A DNA stretch of 64,000 bases, from the NCBI GenBank assembly GCA_027621175.1, contig JAQCCM010000006.1, forward strand, positions 17,787-81,786, in the 5' to 3' direction. This DNA comes from Bacteroidota bacterium (GTDB taxonomy: Bacteria > Bacteroidota > Bacteroidia > Flavobacteriales > Flavobacteriaceae). The notes beneath the pieces were generated by a model. That model was given only the letters and a program-made list of their open reading frames with translations. It ran no database searches and had not been told where the DNA came from. Positions 27,074 to 36,111 of the stretch are shown here, in pieces. Numbering within the stretch: the stretch's first letter is position 1; each line of letters begins with the position of its first letter. Both the position numbers and the translations under genes were made by a program.

Positions 27074-27544
27074 TTGAAAAAAACAGAAGAAAACATTTCA
27101 CTTGACGGAATCGACAAGGCCATTTTGCGGGTATTGATGGAGAATGCTCGAACGCCAGTACAAGAAATTGCACGTCAACTAGATCTTTCTGGATCGGCTG
27201 TACATCAACGCATCAAAAAACTAGAAGATGCCAATCTTATACAAGGGAGCTACTTAAAACTTAACCCGTCATCGTTGGGATATACTACTACAGCATACAT
27301 AGGGGTATATTTGGACAAGGCCATGCGAAACCCGGAGGCGGTATCACAATTGAAAAAAATTCCCGAGGTAGTAGAATGCCACTATACGACAGGAAATTGG
27401 AGTATTTTGATTAAAATTTTATGTAAAAATAATGAGCATTTAATGCAACTGCTCAATCACCAAATTCAATCTATTGAAGGTGTTTCTAGAACTGAAACAT
27501 TTATATCACTCCACCAACAAATCAACCGTCAAATTAAAATTTAG
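27074..27544 (+). CDS. Lrp/AsnC-family transcriptional regulator
   Basis: A 156-residue regulator beginning at a TTG codon (no ATG is in frame upstream of the helix-turn-helix). Residues about 10-60 are the AsnC HTH (DKAILRVLMENARTPVQEIA; SGSAVHQRIKKLE), and about 70-150 are the RAM ligand-binding/oligomerisation domain (VVECHYTTGNWSILIKI). It is expected to respond to an amino acid or related effector. It shares its stop-codon bases with the convergent metallopeptidase gene (4-bp overlap). Confidence 0.9.
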   Translation: MKKTEENISLDGIDKAILRVLMENARTPVQEIARQLDLSGSAVHQRIKKLEDANLIQGSYLKLNPSSLGYTTTAYIGVYLDKAMRNPEAVSQLKKIPEVVECHYTTGNWSILIKILCKNNEHLMQLLNHQIQSIEGVSRTETFISLHQQINRQIKI

Positions 27545-28233
27545 CGCCTAGAACTTGCCACCCGAAGGGCAAAATAAATTAAGGTTGCCAAAGACCCTAT
27601 GGCAGCAACTACATAAGTACGAGCAGCCCATTTGAGTGCATCTTTTGACATCACAAATTCTTTTTGGCTCACCATATTTTTGCGTTGTAACCAGTCCAAA
27701 GCACGATTACTGGCATCATACTCAACAGGCAACGTAATAAAACTAAAAAGCGTTCCGAGCCCAAAAAGTACAACACCTGCCACTGCTAAGTTGTAGCCCA
27801 TTGCAGAGCCAATACCCAACATAAACCCTCCAAAAATAACGTACATAGAAAACTGCGAGGCCACACTCACCACAGGTACTAACAGTGAACGAAACTTCAA
27901 CCATTCGTAGCTTTGTGCGTGTTGTACCGCATGACCGCATTCGTGAGCAGCTACAGCCGCCGCCGCCGCATTACGTTCGTGATAGACACTTTCGCTGAGG
28001 TTTACGGTTTTGTTTTTAGGATTGTAATGATCCGTTAGTTTACCACGCACAGCCGTAACTTTTACATCTCGAATACCGTGATCAGAAAGCATTTTTTCTG
28101 CAATTTCTTTTCCAGACATTTGGTTGCGCAATTGCACTTTTGAGTACTGCTTAAACTTGGACTTCAGTTTGTATTGCACCCACATACTGGCACCAGCAAA
28201 AACAGCAATTAGCAAATAATATTCTCCGTACAT
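27541..28233 (-). CDS. YugP-like zinc metallopeptidase, membrane
   Basis: A 230-residue protein with an N-terminal transmembrane helix, a zincin motif HECGH (His97, Glu98, His101) within AAHECGHAVQHAQSY and three further helices after it. This is the YugP/zinc-metallopeptidase family of membrane proteins with the active site facing the cytoplasm or membrane; substrates are unknown. Confidence 0.9.
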   Translation of the reverse strand: MYGEYYLLIAVFAGASMWVQYKLKSKFKQYSKVQLRNQMSGKEIAEKMLSDHGIRDVKVTAVRGKLTDHYNPKNKTVNLSESVYHERNAAAAAVAAHECGHAVQHAQSYEWLKFRSLLVPVVSVASQFSMYVIFGGFMLGIGSAMGYNLAVAGVVLFGLGTLFSFITLPVEYDASNRALDWLQRKNMVSQKEFVMSKDALKWAARTYVVAAIGSLATLIYFALRVASSRR

Positions 28234-28264
28234 AACTTTTATTTTTATTTAAGCAAAAACCACG

Positions 28265-28522
28265 CTACTTCTTTGAGCGAATTATAAAGGTAATAATAAA
28301 TATGATAATGGAAATAGAAATGGTATTTGCCATAATTATTGAAGGGCTGTGAATCAATAAGCCATAAAAGAGCCAGCACAAGGTCCCTGTACCCATCACA
28401 AGGTACATGGTCAATGACAAACCGTCAGCTGATTGGGTTTTCCAAATTTTAAATGCCTGTGGTAAAAAAGCGGAAGTGGTTAAGATGGCGGCAAAAAAAC
28501 CGATGTATTCAGGGTTTAGCAT
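28265..28522 (-). CDS. SemiSWEET sugar transporter
   Basis: An 85-residue three-helix protein with the MtN3/SemiSWEET pattern: GFFAAILTTSAFLPQAFKIW (with the PQ motif), QSADGLSLTMYL and CWLFYGLLIHS. SemiSWEETs dimerise to pass sugars or small solutes down their gradient. It lies in a run of small genes between the metallopeptidase and an antibiotic-biosynthesis-monooxygenase-domain gene. Confidence 0.92.
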   Translation of the reverse strand: MLNPEYIGFFAAILTTSAFLPQAFKIWKTQSADGLSLTMYLVMGTGTLCWLFYGLLIHSPSIIMANTISISIIIFIITFIIRSKK

Positions 28523-28534
28523 ATTTATGTGTTC

Positions 28535-28837
28535 TCAAATATTATTCTCGAAAACTGTTTCGTAATGTTCAACTGTTGGAAATGGATCATAATATTTATG
28601 CAATAATGCCTTCCATTTTTCATACTCTATAGATTTTCGAAATCCAACTTCGTGACTATCCAAATTTTGCCAGTTGACAAGGAGAATATATCGACTAGAA
28701 CGTTCCATGCACTTTTGCAACGAATGCCCTTTGTAGCCAATTGCAGCACTGATGTATTGACTTGCTAATGTAAAATCTTTTTCAAAGTTAATTTCTAATC
28801 CATTTTTAACATCCAAAATAGCTACTTCAAGTATCAT
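28535..28837 (-). CDS. Antibiotic biosynthesis monooxygenase (ABM) domain protein
   Basis: A 100-residue dimeric alpha+beta-barrel type protein (LEVAILDVKNGLEINFEKDF; YKGHSLQKCMERSSRYIL; FRKSIEYEKWKALLHKYY). ABM-domain proteins include small oxygenases and haem-degrading enzymes but many have no known activity. A -7 box (TATTTTTG, 28872..28865) lies 27 bp upstream, giving it and the SemiSWEET gene a separate promoter from hicAB. Confidence 0.88.
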   Translation of the reverse strand: MILEVAILDVKNGLEINFEKDFTLASQYISAAIGYKGHSLQKCMERSSRYILLVNWQNLDSHEVGFRKSIEYEKWKALLHKYYDPFPTVEHYETVFENNI

Positions 28838-28876
28838 ATAAATTGTAGATTACTATTTGTTTACCAAAAATAGCTA

Positions 28877-29272
28877 TTATACTGTTTGCAAAAGTTTAAT
28901 ATCGGATAACTCCTGCCCAATTTGATGAATACCCATTAAAATTTTCTCCGTTTGCTTCTTTGATGGTTTTTTATGACCTTGAACATATTGTGATAACAAC
29001 GACGCATTCATACCAATTTTTTTGGCAAGAAATTTTGCGTTTAAAACTTTATAATATTTAAAAAACTGTTCGAAATCTATTTCAAAGGCAATATCATTTG
29101 GTGTGATAGTTATATGCTCTGTCTCAAAATAAAAACGAACCGCTTCGTAGGCATGATTAATTAGTTCTGGTACATTTTGACCTGTTGTAAAAATGGCATA
29201 CTTCTCAGAAAAGGCGGAAAAACCTGTGTTCGTTTTCTCAACAGTCATGATGATTTTTTTTATTTTGCCCAT
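28877..29272 (-). CDS. hicB: HicB-type antitoxin
   Basis: A 131-residue protein with an N-terminal HicB degenerate RNase-H-like domain (VEKTNTGFSAFSEKYAIFTT; PELINHAYEAVRF) and a C-terminal XRE helix-turn-helix (about 88-125, FLAKKIGMNASLLSQYVQGH). It should neutralise HicA and bind its own promoter. It follows hicA by three bases in the standard hicA-hicB order. Confidence 0.88.
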   Translation of the reverse strand: MGKIKKIIMTVEKTNTGFSAFSEKYAIFTTGQNVPELINHAYEAVRFYFETEHITITPNDIAFEIDFEQFFKYYKVLNAKFLAKKIGMNASLLSQYVQGHKKPSKKQTEKILMGIHQIGQELSDIKLLQTV

Positions 29273-29275
29273 GTC

Positions 29276-29464
29276 TTATTTTTTAATTCCTGCCACTTTT
29301 AAAATCCTTTTCTCAAGTCCTTTACCTAACTCTTGACTTCCATGATTTGGAAAAATAATAACTCCCCTTTTGGTTTCATGTCGCATTTTAACATGCGATC
29401 CTCGCTGCGAAATACGATACCAACCATCTTTGGTTAAGATCCGATACATTTGGGAACACTTCAT
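29276..29464 (-). CDS. hicA: HicA-type mRNA interferase toxin
   Basis: A protein of about 62 residues with the HicA double-stranded-RNA-binding fold: ILTKDGWYRISQRGSHVKMRH includes the catalytic His in GSHVKMRH, and GVIIFPNH and LEKRILKVAGI follow. The start is ATG 29464 (MKCSQMYRIL); an ATG three codons upstream is also possible. It cleaves mRNA when freed from HicB. Confidence 0.88.
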   Translation of the reverse strand: MKCSQMYRILTKDGWYRISQRGSHVKMRHETKRGVIIFPNHGSQELGKGLEKRILKVAGIKK

Positions 29465-29469
29465 TTGAG

Positions 29470-29514
29470 GCAACGACTAAACGTTGCTTCAAAAGTAAAC
29501 AATTATTTACTTTT
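29470..29514 (-). promoter_or_regulatory. hicAB promoter with overlapping operator repeats
   Basis: Two inverted repeats precede hicA: GCAACG/CGTTGC (29470-29475 and 29482-29487) and a 9-bp perfect repeat AAAAGTAAA/TTTACTTTT (29491-29499 and 29506-29514, loop of six). A perfect -7 box on the minus strand (TACTTTTG, 29497..29490) overlaps the left arm of the second repeat, so a bound HicB dimer would block the promoter. Confidence 0.6.
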
Positions 29515-29554
29515 TTAAACAATAAAAAATTAAAAATTCCTTGGCTACAAGTGA

Positions 29555-32368
29555 CTATACCACAATATTCACAATTTTATTTGGCACAACAATCACCTTT
29601 TTGGGGGCTTTCCCGTCCAAATACGTTTGTGTGCGTTCCGCTTGCATTACAACAGCCTCTATTTCGTCTTTGCTAAGCGAAGTGGATAATGCCAGGGTAA
29701 ATCTCATTTTTCCATTAAAGCTAATCGGATATTCTTTTGTGTCGTCTTGTAAATAGTCAGGATTTACCACAGGATAGGCAGCATTTGTTATCGAATCTTG
29801 ATGCCCTAATAATGCCCAAAGCTCTTCGGAAATATGTGGTGCGAAAGGAGCTAATAATATCGTAAGTGGTTCTAAAATTTCCCGATGGTTACATTTCTGA
29901 CTGGTGAGTTCATTGGTGGCAATCATAAACGCGCTAACAGACGTGTTAAGCGAAAGCTGTTCAATGTCTTGGGTTACTTTTTGAATCGTTTTATGCAATG
30001 TTTTAAGCGAATCTTTTGAGGGTTTATTGTCACTAATGGCAAAGTCGTCCCCGCTGTGAAACAAGCGCCAAAACTTATTTAAAAAGTTACTCACTCCCGA
30101 AATACCTGCTGTATTCCATGGTTTTGCTTGCTCAATAGGACCCAAAAACATTTCATACATACGAAGGGTATCCGCGCCATACTGATCGCAAATGGCATCG
30201 GGATTTACCACATTATATTTGGACTTGGACATTTTTTCAACCTCGCGACCAACGATATATTTTCCGTCCTCCAACTCAAATGTAGCATCCGAGAAATGAG
30301 GTTGCCACTTTTTTAATCCTTCGATATCCAATTCATTTTGAGCCGAAACCAACGAAACATCGACATGCACTGGAATAACTTTTTTACCTTTACACAAGCC
30401 TTTGGATAGGTAGTTTTGTGTATCGGGAATTCGATATACAAACGCACTTTCCCCCAAGATCATTCCTTGATTAATCAGTTTTTTGGCGAAATTTTCAACG
30501 GGAACAAGTCCAAAATCATGTAAAAAATACTGCCAAAACCTAGAATAAAGCAGGTGTCCTGTGGCGTGTTCACTACCACCTAAATATAAATCTACATCTT
30601 TCCAATAGGCCAACGCTTCCTTGCTTGCAAAAGCCTCATCGTTATAAGCATCCATATAGCGATTGAAATACCAAGAACTCCCTGCCCAACCCGGCATGGT
30701 GTTTTTTTCTAACGGGAAAACCGTTTTGTTATCTATTTTATCATTGGAAACTACTTTATTTTGCACGGTGTCCCACGCCCATTCGGTGGCGTTGCCTAGT
30801 GGTGGTGCGCCGTCGGCAGTAGGAAGATATTTTGATACTTCTGGTAATTGTAAAGGCAAGTATTCTTGAGGTATAAGTTGTGGTTGACCATTGACATAAT
30901 AAACGGGAATAGGCTCACCCCAATAACGTTGGCGGCTAAAAACAGCATCCCGTAAGCGGTAGGTCGTTGCACCTTCGCCCATGCCTTCATTCCTAAGTTC
31001 AGCAATCACTTTTTGAGTAGCTTCAGCAATGGAAAGACCGTCCACAAAAGCTGAATTGGCCATAATGGTATTTTCTTTGGCCGTATGCGCCGCTGCTGAG
31101 ACATCTACATTTTTAAAGATGTTTTTAATGGGCAATCCAAAATGTGTAGCAAAATCAAAGTCGCGCTGATCGCCGCAAGGCACTGCCATAACGGCACCCG
31201 TACCATATCCGGCAAGTACATAATCGCCAATCCAAATAGGAATTTTTTCATCCGTAATGGGATGACGTGCAAAAGCCCCTGTAAACACCCCGCTGATTCG
31301 GTCCACTTCACTCATGCGTTCACGTTCGCTGCGTTGTGCTGCTTGCGCTACATAAGCGTCAACTTCCACTTTTTGTTCAGCGGTTGTGATTTCACTTACC
31401 CACTCGTGTTCAGGAGCTAATGTTAAAAAGGTAACGCCAAAAAGCGTGTCGGGTCTTGTGGTAAATACCTCTATTTGGCGTTCACTATTTTCAACACAAA
31501 AACGAACACTAGCACCCACAGATTTTCCAATCCAGTTGCGCTGCATTTCTTTTAGTGGCTCGGGCCAATCTATGGATTCCAAGCCTTGAAGCAATCTATC
31601 TGCAAATGCCGAAATACGCATGCTCCATTGCTTCATTTTTTTACGTTCAACAGGGTGTCCGCCGCGCTCCGAAACCCCTTGTACTACTTCGTCGTTAGCA
31701 AGTACTGTTCCCAAAGCAGGACACCAATTTACCTCAGTTTCTGCCAAATATGTTAGACGAAAAGAGAGTAAAAACGTTTGTTTTTCCACTGCTGTCATGT
31801 TTTGCCATTCTTCGGCTGTGCACGTGGGCGTATCGTCATCACAAGCGGCTTCCAAATCTTTTGTGCCAAAGCATTCCAAATGCTGAATAAGTGTGTCGAT
31901 AGGACGTGCTTTATCCTGTTTGGTGTCGTACCACCCATCAAACAAAAGGGAAAAAATCCATTGTGTCCAGCGGTAATATGAGGGATCTGAAGTGCGTACT
32001 TCTCTTGACCAATCAAAAGAAAAACCCATTCGGTCAAGCTGTTCGCGGTAGCGTTTGATGTTGGTTTCAGTTGTTACAGCAGGATGCTGTCCGGTTTGAA
32101 TGGCATATTGTTCGGCAGGGAGCCCAAAAGAATCATAGCCTTGTGGATGCAATACATTAAATCCCTTGTGACGTTTGTAGCGTGCCACAATATCACTTGC
32201 AATATAGCCTAGCGGATGCCCCACGTGAAGTCCTGCTCCTGATGGATATGGAAACATATCCAACACATAAAATTTGGGTTTATCAGACGGCTGATCTACT
32301 TTATAGGTTTGCTGCGATACCCAAATCGCTTGCCACTTTTCCTCAATATCTTGAAACGGATATCCCAT
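29555..32368 (-). CDS. leuS: Leucyl-tRNA synthetase
   Basis: A 937-residue class I synthetase. The HIGH motif is HVGH (residues 48-51, GAGLHVGHPLGYIASD), the CP1 editing domain is in the middle (TTRPDTLFGVTFL; GYGTGAVMAVPCGDQRD), and KMSKS is VEKMSKSKYNVVNPD. A Flavobacteriia-type insertion lies between about residues 155 and 200. A -7 box (TATTTTTG, 32392..32385) lies 16 bp upstream. Confidence 0.97.
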   Translation of the reverse strand: MGYPFQDIEEKWQAIWVSQQTYKVDQPSDKPKFYVLDMFPYPSGAGLHVGHPLGYIASDIVARYKRHKGFNVLHPQGYDSFGLPAEQYAIQTGQHPAVTTETNIKRYREQLDRMGFSFDWSREVRTSDPSYYRWTQWIFSLLFDGWYDTKQDKARPIDTLIQHLECFGTKDLEAACDDDTPTCTAEEWQNMTAVEKQTFLLSFRLTYLAETEVNWCPALGTVLANDEVVQGVSERGGHPVERKKMKQWSMRISAFADRLLQGLESIDWPEPLKEMQRNWIGKSVGASVRFCVENSERQIEVFTTRPDTLFGVTFLTLAPEHEWVSEITTAEQKVEVDAYVAQAAQRSERERMSEVDRISGVFTGAFARHPITDEKIPIWIGDYVLAGYGTGAVMAVPCGDQRDFDFATHFGLPIKNIFKNVDVSAAAHTAKENTIMANSAFVDGLSIAEATQKVIAELRNEGMGEGATTYRLRDAVFSRQRYWGEPIPVYYVNGQPQLIPQEYLPLQLPEVSKYLPTADGAPPLGNATEWAWDTVQNKVVSNDKIDNKTVFPLEKNTMPGWAGSSWYFNRYMDAYNDEAFASKEALAYWKDVDLYLGGSEHATGHLLYSRFWQYFLHDFGLVPVENFAKKLINQGMILGESAFVYRIPDTQNYLSKGLCKGKKVIPVHVDVSLVSAQNELDIEGLKKWQPHFSDATFELEDGKYIVGREVEKMSKSKYNVVNPDAICDQYGADTLRMYEMFLGPIEQAKPWNTAGISGVSNFLNKFWRLFHSGDDFAISDNKPSKDSLKTLHKTIQKVTQDIEQLSLNTSVSAFMIATNELTSQKCNHREILEPLTILLAPFAPHISEELWALLGHQDSITNAAYPVVNPDYLQDDTKEYPISFNGKMRFTLALSTSLSKDEIEAVVMQAERTQTYLDGKAPKKVIVVPNKIVNIVV

Positions 32369-32384
32369 ATAAACAATTAAGCCA

Positions 32385-32392
32385 CAAAAATA
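32385..32392 (-). promoter_or_regulatory. -7 box (TATTTTTG) for leuS
   Basis: A perfect TAnnTTTG on the minus strand, 16 bases before the leuS ATG. Confidence 0.5.
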
Positions 32393-32426
32393 ATACTTTA
32401 AGGCAAGCCCATTGCCTTTGTGAAAT

Positions 32427-32457
32427 TTTGTTTGTAAAAGATATCTATGTAAATTTG
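32427..32457 (+). promoter_or_regulatory. Promoter (TTTG-N19-TAAATTTG) for BspA-like gene
   Basis: TTTG (32427-32430) and TAAATTTG (32450-32457) are separated by exactly 19 bases, the ideal Bacteroidota arrangement, 19 bp before the ATG at 32477. Confidence 0.75.
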
Positions 32458-32476
32458 AAATACTAAACTCAAATTT

Positions 32477-33427
32477 ATGAAACCTACTTATATTTTTCTG
32501 ACCCTTTTATGTACCATAAGCCTAGCGGCGCAAAATGAGTTTATCACCAAATGGCAAACTTCTGCCGACAATGAATCCATTACCATACCTACCTTTTCGG
32601 GAGTAGACCTCTACAACTATTCCGTTGATTGGGGAGATGGCAATACTTTAACTGGACAAATTGGCGATGCTACACACACCTATACGAAAGCTGGCACTTA
32701 TACTGTTAAAATTACGGGAGACTTTCCTCGAATTTACTTTAATGGTGACGCTGTCAGTAAAGACAAAATTATAGACATAACCCAATGGGGCAATCAAATA
32801 TGGAGCTCTATGGCTAATGCTTTTAAGGGATGTAGCAAACTAAAAATGACTGCTAACGATACGCCTGATCTTTCAAATAATGATACCATGAGGTCTATGT
32901 TTGAAGGCGCCACTTCCTTTAACGGAGACCTGAGCAAGTGGGACGTGACTAGCATTTCTGATATGGATAAGATGTTTTCCAGTGTTACGCTATCAACTGC
33001 CAACTACAATGCCATGCTTGATGCCTGGAGCAAGCAATCCGTAAAAAGCTTCGTAAATTTTGATGGTGGCAATAGTAAATACTGTACCTCAGGAGAAACA
33101 GGCAAAAACGCGCTTAAAACAAAAAATATTTGGAACATTTTCGATGGTGGAAAAGACAGTGATGCAAATTGTACCACACTAAGCATTGGAACACATAATC
33201 CTGCTCCTTGGCAACTAAGCCCTAATCCTACCCAAAGCGTGCTGCACATTAGCGGGGACACAGCTGTGGAACATGCAACGATCTATGCCTTAACAGGGCA
33301 ACAACTGCTACAGGTATCTGGAAATACAATACTTTCTCTAGAAAATCTTCGACCAGGCATATACTTGGTTGAGCTCATAAATAAGGACAAGGACAAAACT
33401 CAAGTGTTTAAAATAGTTAAGGAATAA
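32477..33427 (+). CDS. BspA-like (DUF285) secreted protein with PKD-like region and T9SS sorting domain
   Basis: A 316-residue secreted protein: signal peptide (1-18), a PKD-like segment (YNYSVDWGDGNTLTG ... HTYTKAGTYTVKI), a short BspA/DUF285 stretch (MRSMFEGATSFNGDLSKWDV; SISDMDKMFSSV) and a C-terminal type A T9SS sorting domain (about 240-316, PGIYLVELINKDKDKTQVFK). BspA-type proteins usually carry many of these 25-residue repeats; here only about two remain. It is probably exported by T9SS and attached to the cell surface, possibly for adhesion. It has its own strong promoter. Confidence 0.88.
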   Translation: MKPTYIFLTLLCTISLAAQNEFITKWQTSADNESITIPTFSGVDLYNYSVDWGDGNTLTGQIGDATHTYTKAGTYTVKITGDFPRIYFNGDAVSKDKIIDITQWGNQIWSSMANAFKGCSKLKMTANDTPDLSNNDTMRSMFEGATSFNGDLSKWDVTSISDMDKMFSSVTLSTANYNAMLDAWSKQSVKSFVNFDGGNSKYCTSGETGKNALKTKNIWNIFDGGKDSDANCTTLSIGTHNPAPWQLSPNPTQSVLHISGDTAVEHATIYALTGQQLLQVSGNTILSLENLRPGIYLVELINKDKDKTQVFKIVKE

Positions 33428-33514
33428 TGCTTTCTAGTTTATTGGGCTAAAGTTAAAGGGTTCTAGGCGCGGTATGTTCCGCCATATTTTCTATTTTTAT
33501 GCCTTAGAACTACT

Positions 33515-34384
33515 ATGTCTGCAACCCGCATTTACAAACGACGCCTTATTGCTTCCTACTTTTCAGTTGTTAGCAGCACTACTTTGGTATTGTTCGTCTT
33601 GAGTATTCTCGGATTTGTTTTGCTCAACAGTCAATCCATTGCCAACTATTTTAAAGAACAAGTAACCATGACTGTTTTTTTGGAAGATGAAACCAAAGAA
33701 ATGGAGCGAGAGCAATTGATTACAACCATACAATTAGCCTCTTTCACAAAAGCGGTGCGGTTTATATCTAAGGAAACGGCAGCTAGTGAACACAGTGCTA
33801 CAATTGGTGAAGATTTTATGGATTTTTTGGGATATAATCCGCTGCAAGATGCGCTTGACATTGGGTTAAAATCCGATTTTGTTACCACCGAAGTGTTGGA
33901 CAGCTTGAGCGATGTCATTGAGCAAAAGCCTTTTATTTCTGAGGTGCTTTACGACCGTCCGCTGATTGTGTTATTGAATCAAAATATCCAACGATTTGGA
34001 TTTTGGCTGCTTGTGTGCAGTGGTGTTTTTATAGGCATTGCATTACTACTCATCAATCATTCCATCAAATTATCCATTTACAGCAAACGACTCATCATAC
34101 AAACAATGTTATTGGTTGGCGCAAAAAAACGTTTTATACGAAGACCCTTCTTGTGGCGCTATATGGGACTTGGGGTCTTAAGCGCAGGTATTGCCTTGGC
34201 AGGTTTTGCGGCAGTTCTTCGCTTTTTGGCACAACTAATTCCGCAAATCAACTGGTGGGAAAATCAATCCTCCTTTTTAATTTTAACAGCTGCTATTTTG
34301 AGTAGCTCCATGTGTATTTGTGGCATAAGCGCTTGGTTTGCAACGCGCAAACACCTTCGTTTAACCTATGACATCATCTATTGA
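33515..34384 (+). CDS. ftsX: Cell division protein FtsX
   Basis: A 289-residue protein with one N-terminal helix, an extracytoplasmic loop (VTMTVFLEDETKEMEREQL) and three C-terminal helices, the FtsX topology. The YKRRLIASYFSVVSSTTLVL start is typical of Bacteroidota FtsX. With FtsE it regulates cell-wall hydrolases at the division septum. It is followed within 2 bp by a DUF3098 gene and then uppP, a conserved order. Confidence 0.92.
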   Translation: MSATRIYKRRLIASYFSVVSSTTLVLFVLSILGFVLLNSQSIANYFKEQVTMTVFLEDETKEMEREQLITTIQLASFTKAVRFISKETAASEHSATIGEDFMDFLGYNPLQDALDIGLKSDFVTTEVLDSLSDVIEQKPFISEVLYDRPLIVLLNQNIQRFGFWLLVCSGVFIGIALLLINHSIKLSIYSKRLIIQTMLLVGAKKRFIRRPFLWRYMGLGVLSAGIALAGFAAVLRFLAQLIPQINWWENQSSFLILTAAILSSSMCICGISAWFATRKHLRLTYDIIY

Positions 34385-34386
34385 TT

Positions 34387-34617
34387 ATGAAAAACGAAAA
34401 AGAATTTTTATTTGGCAAACGATCCTATCAAATTATGGGTGTTGGACTTGCGCTTATCGTGTTGGGCTTTGTACTTATGACGGGGGGGGGCAGTGACGAT
34501 CCCAATGTTTTTAATCCCGCTATTTTCAGCCCATTGCGTATTCGTGTAGCACCTACCCTTGTGTTATCAGGGTTTGCTGTGCTCATTGTCGCTATTTTAG
34601 CTACCAAGAAAAAATAA
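34387..34617 (+). CDS. DUF3098 membrane protein (contains a G9 tract)
   Basis: The start is ATG 34387 (MKNEKEFLFGKRSYQIMG). The 76-residue protein has two transmembrane helices and the DUF3098 signature (GGGSDDPNVFNPAIFSPLRI). It lies between ftsX and uppP and its stop overlaps the uppP start (TAATG), implying translational coupling. The GlyGlyGly is encoded by a run of nine G (34482-34490), striking in this AT-rich DNA and a possible slippage site. Function unknown; context suggests envelope biogenesis. Confidence 0.88.
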   Translation: MKNEKEFLFGKRSYQIMGVGLALIVLGFVLMTGGGSDDPNVFNPAIFSPLRIRVAPTLVLSGFAVLIVAILATKKK

Positions 34618-35411
34618 TGGGTTTTTGGGAAGCGCTAGTGTTGGGTATCGTTCAAGGACTGACTGAGTTTTTACCCGTTTCCTCTAGTGGGCATTTGGCA
34701 CTTTTTACAGCCCTACTGGGCGGAGAAACACTCCCAGAGGAAAACCTCCTCTTTACCATTTTGGTGCATGCCGCAACAGCTCTAGCCACCATCATTGTAT
34801 TCCGAAAAGACATCGTAAAACTTATTCAAGGGTTTTTTCAAAGGGATGATACTAGTGCACGGCATTATATAGGAAAAATTGTGCTTTCTATGCTGCCCGC
34901 TGTGGCGGTTGGGTTGTTTTTTGAGGACGAAATCACATCGCTTTTTGGTTCTAACTTGGCACTCGTTGGTGCAATGTTATGCATTACTGCCTTGCTCCTA
35001 TTTTTTACTGACCGCACCAAAACAAAAGAACACTCAATCTCCTATACCTTTGCGCTTCTCATTGGACTGGCACAAGCCGTAGCCATACTCCCAGGAATTT
35101 CTAGAAGTGGAGCTACGATTGCCACAGCGTTGCTTATTGGAGCAACACGTCCGGAAGCAGCTCGCTTTTCATTCTTAATGGTCATTCCGCTCATTTTGGG
35201 TAGCATGGCAAAAACCTTATTAGACAATGGCGAGGCCATTTTTGGAACGGTTGACGCACTAACGCTACTTACGGGATTTATAGCCGCTTTATTTTCTGGT
35301 ATTTTGGCGTGTACATGGATGATTAACATCGTCAAAAAAAGTAAGCTAAGCTATTTTGCGGCCTATTGTTTTGCTGTTGGAATTATCACATCAATTGTTG
35401 CATGGACATAA
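34617..35411 (+). CDS. uppP: Undecaprenyl-diphosphatase
   Basis: A 264-residue polytopic membrane protein with the UppP/BacA motifs GIVQGLTEFLPVSSSGHL and ILPGISRSGATIATAL, which hold the catalytic Glu, Ser and Arg residues. It recycles undecaprenyl diphosphate for peptidoglycan synthesis. It is coupled to the DUF3098 gene upstream and overlaps the truB start by ten bases. Confidence 0.96.
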   Translation: MGFWEALVLGIVQGLTEFLPVSSSGHLALFTALLGGETLPEENLLFTILVHAATALATIIVFRKDIVKLIQGFFQRDDTSARHYIGKIVLSMLPAVAVGLFFEDEITSLFGSNLALVGAMLCITALLLFFTDRTKTKEHSISYTFALLIGLAQAVAILPGISRSGATIATALLIGATRPEAARFSFLMVIPLILGSMAKTLLDNGEAIFGTVDALTLLTGFIAALFSGILACTWMINIVKKSKLSYFAAYCFAVGIITSIVAWT

Positions 35412-36109
35412 ATTTTTCTAAATACGCATTTCTGGAAGGACAACTCCTACTCATTGACAAACCCCTTGAGTGGACATCTTTTCAGCTGGTGAATAAGATT
35501 AGATGGGCCATTCGTAAAACCTATGGTATCAAAAAAATAAAAGTAGGTCATGCTGGCACGTTGGATCCACTTGCCACTGGACTGATGCTTATCTGCACCG
35601 GAAAAATGACCAAACAAATTGATCAATTTATGGGAATGGAAAAATCTTACTCGGGCACCTTTCGGTTGGGCGCTACAACGCCTTCCTATGATTTGGAAAC
35701 TACGGTAAGTAATCCAAAGCCTTTTGATCATATTTCGCATGATTTATTAGTCAAAACTAGGAATGCTTTTTTGGGGAAGATTCAGCAAAAACCTCCGCTA
35801 CACTCCGCCATAAAAAAAGATGGAAAACGCCTATACACCATTGCAAGAGCTGGAGAAACCACAGAAATTCCATCACGAGAAGTTACGATTACTTCTTTTG
35901 AACTACCCAACACTAAACTTCCAGATGTCGACTTTTTGGTGTCCTGTAGCAAAGGAACATATATCCGTTCTTTAGCGCACGATTTTGGACAAAAGCTTGA
36001 CTGTGGAGCACACTTGGTATCGTTACGAAGAACTGCCATTGGAAGCTACACACTCGAAGATAGTTTGACTCTTGACGCATTTTTACATAGTTTAGAGGGA
36101 AAATCATAA
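35402..36109 (+). CDS. truB: tRNA pseudouridine(55) synthase
   Basis: The start is ATG 35402 (MDINFSKYAFLEG); an upstream in-frame ATG at 35366 lies well inside uppP. The 235-residue enzyme has LLLIDKPLEWTSFQLVNKIR and the catalytic GHAGTLDPLATGLM (Asp55), plus CSKGTYIRSLAHDFG. It makes pseudouridine 55 in the tRNA T loop. Confidence 0.96.
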   Translation: MDINFSKYAFLEGQLLLIDKPLEWTSFQLVNKIRWAIRKTYGIKKIKVGHAGTLDPLATGLMLICTGKMTKQIDQFMGMEKSYSGTFRLGATTPSYDLETTVSNPKPFDHISHDLLVKTRNAFLGKIQQKPPLHSAIKKDGKRLYTIARAGETTEIPSREVTITSFELPNTKLPDVDFLVSCSKGTYIRSLAHDFGQKLDCGAHLVSLRRTAIGSYTLEDSLTLDAFLHSLEGKS

Positions 36110-36111
36110 CC

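Noticed and set aside
33460..33495. GC-rich imperfect hairpin after the BspA-like gene as a terminator
   Set aside because: The stem is short with a long loop and the T run is interrupted, so support is too weak.
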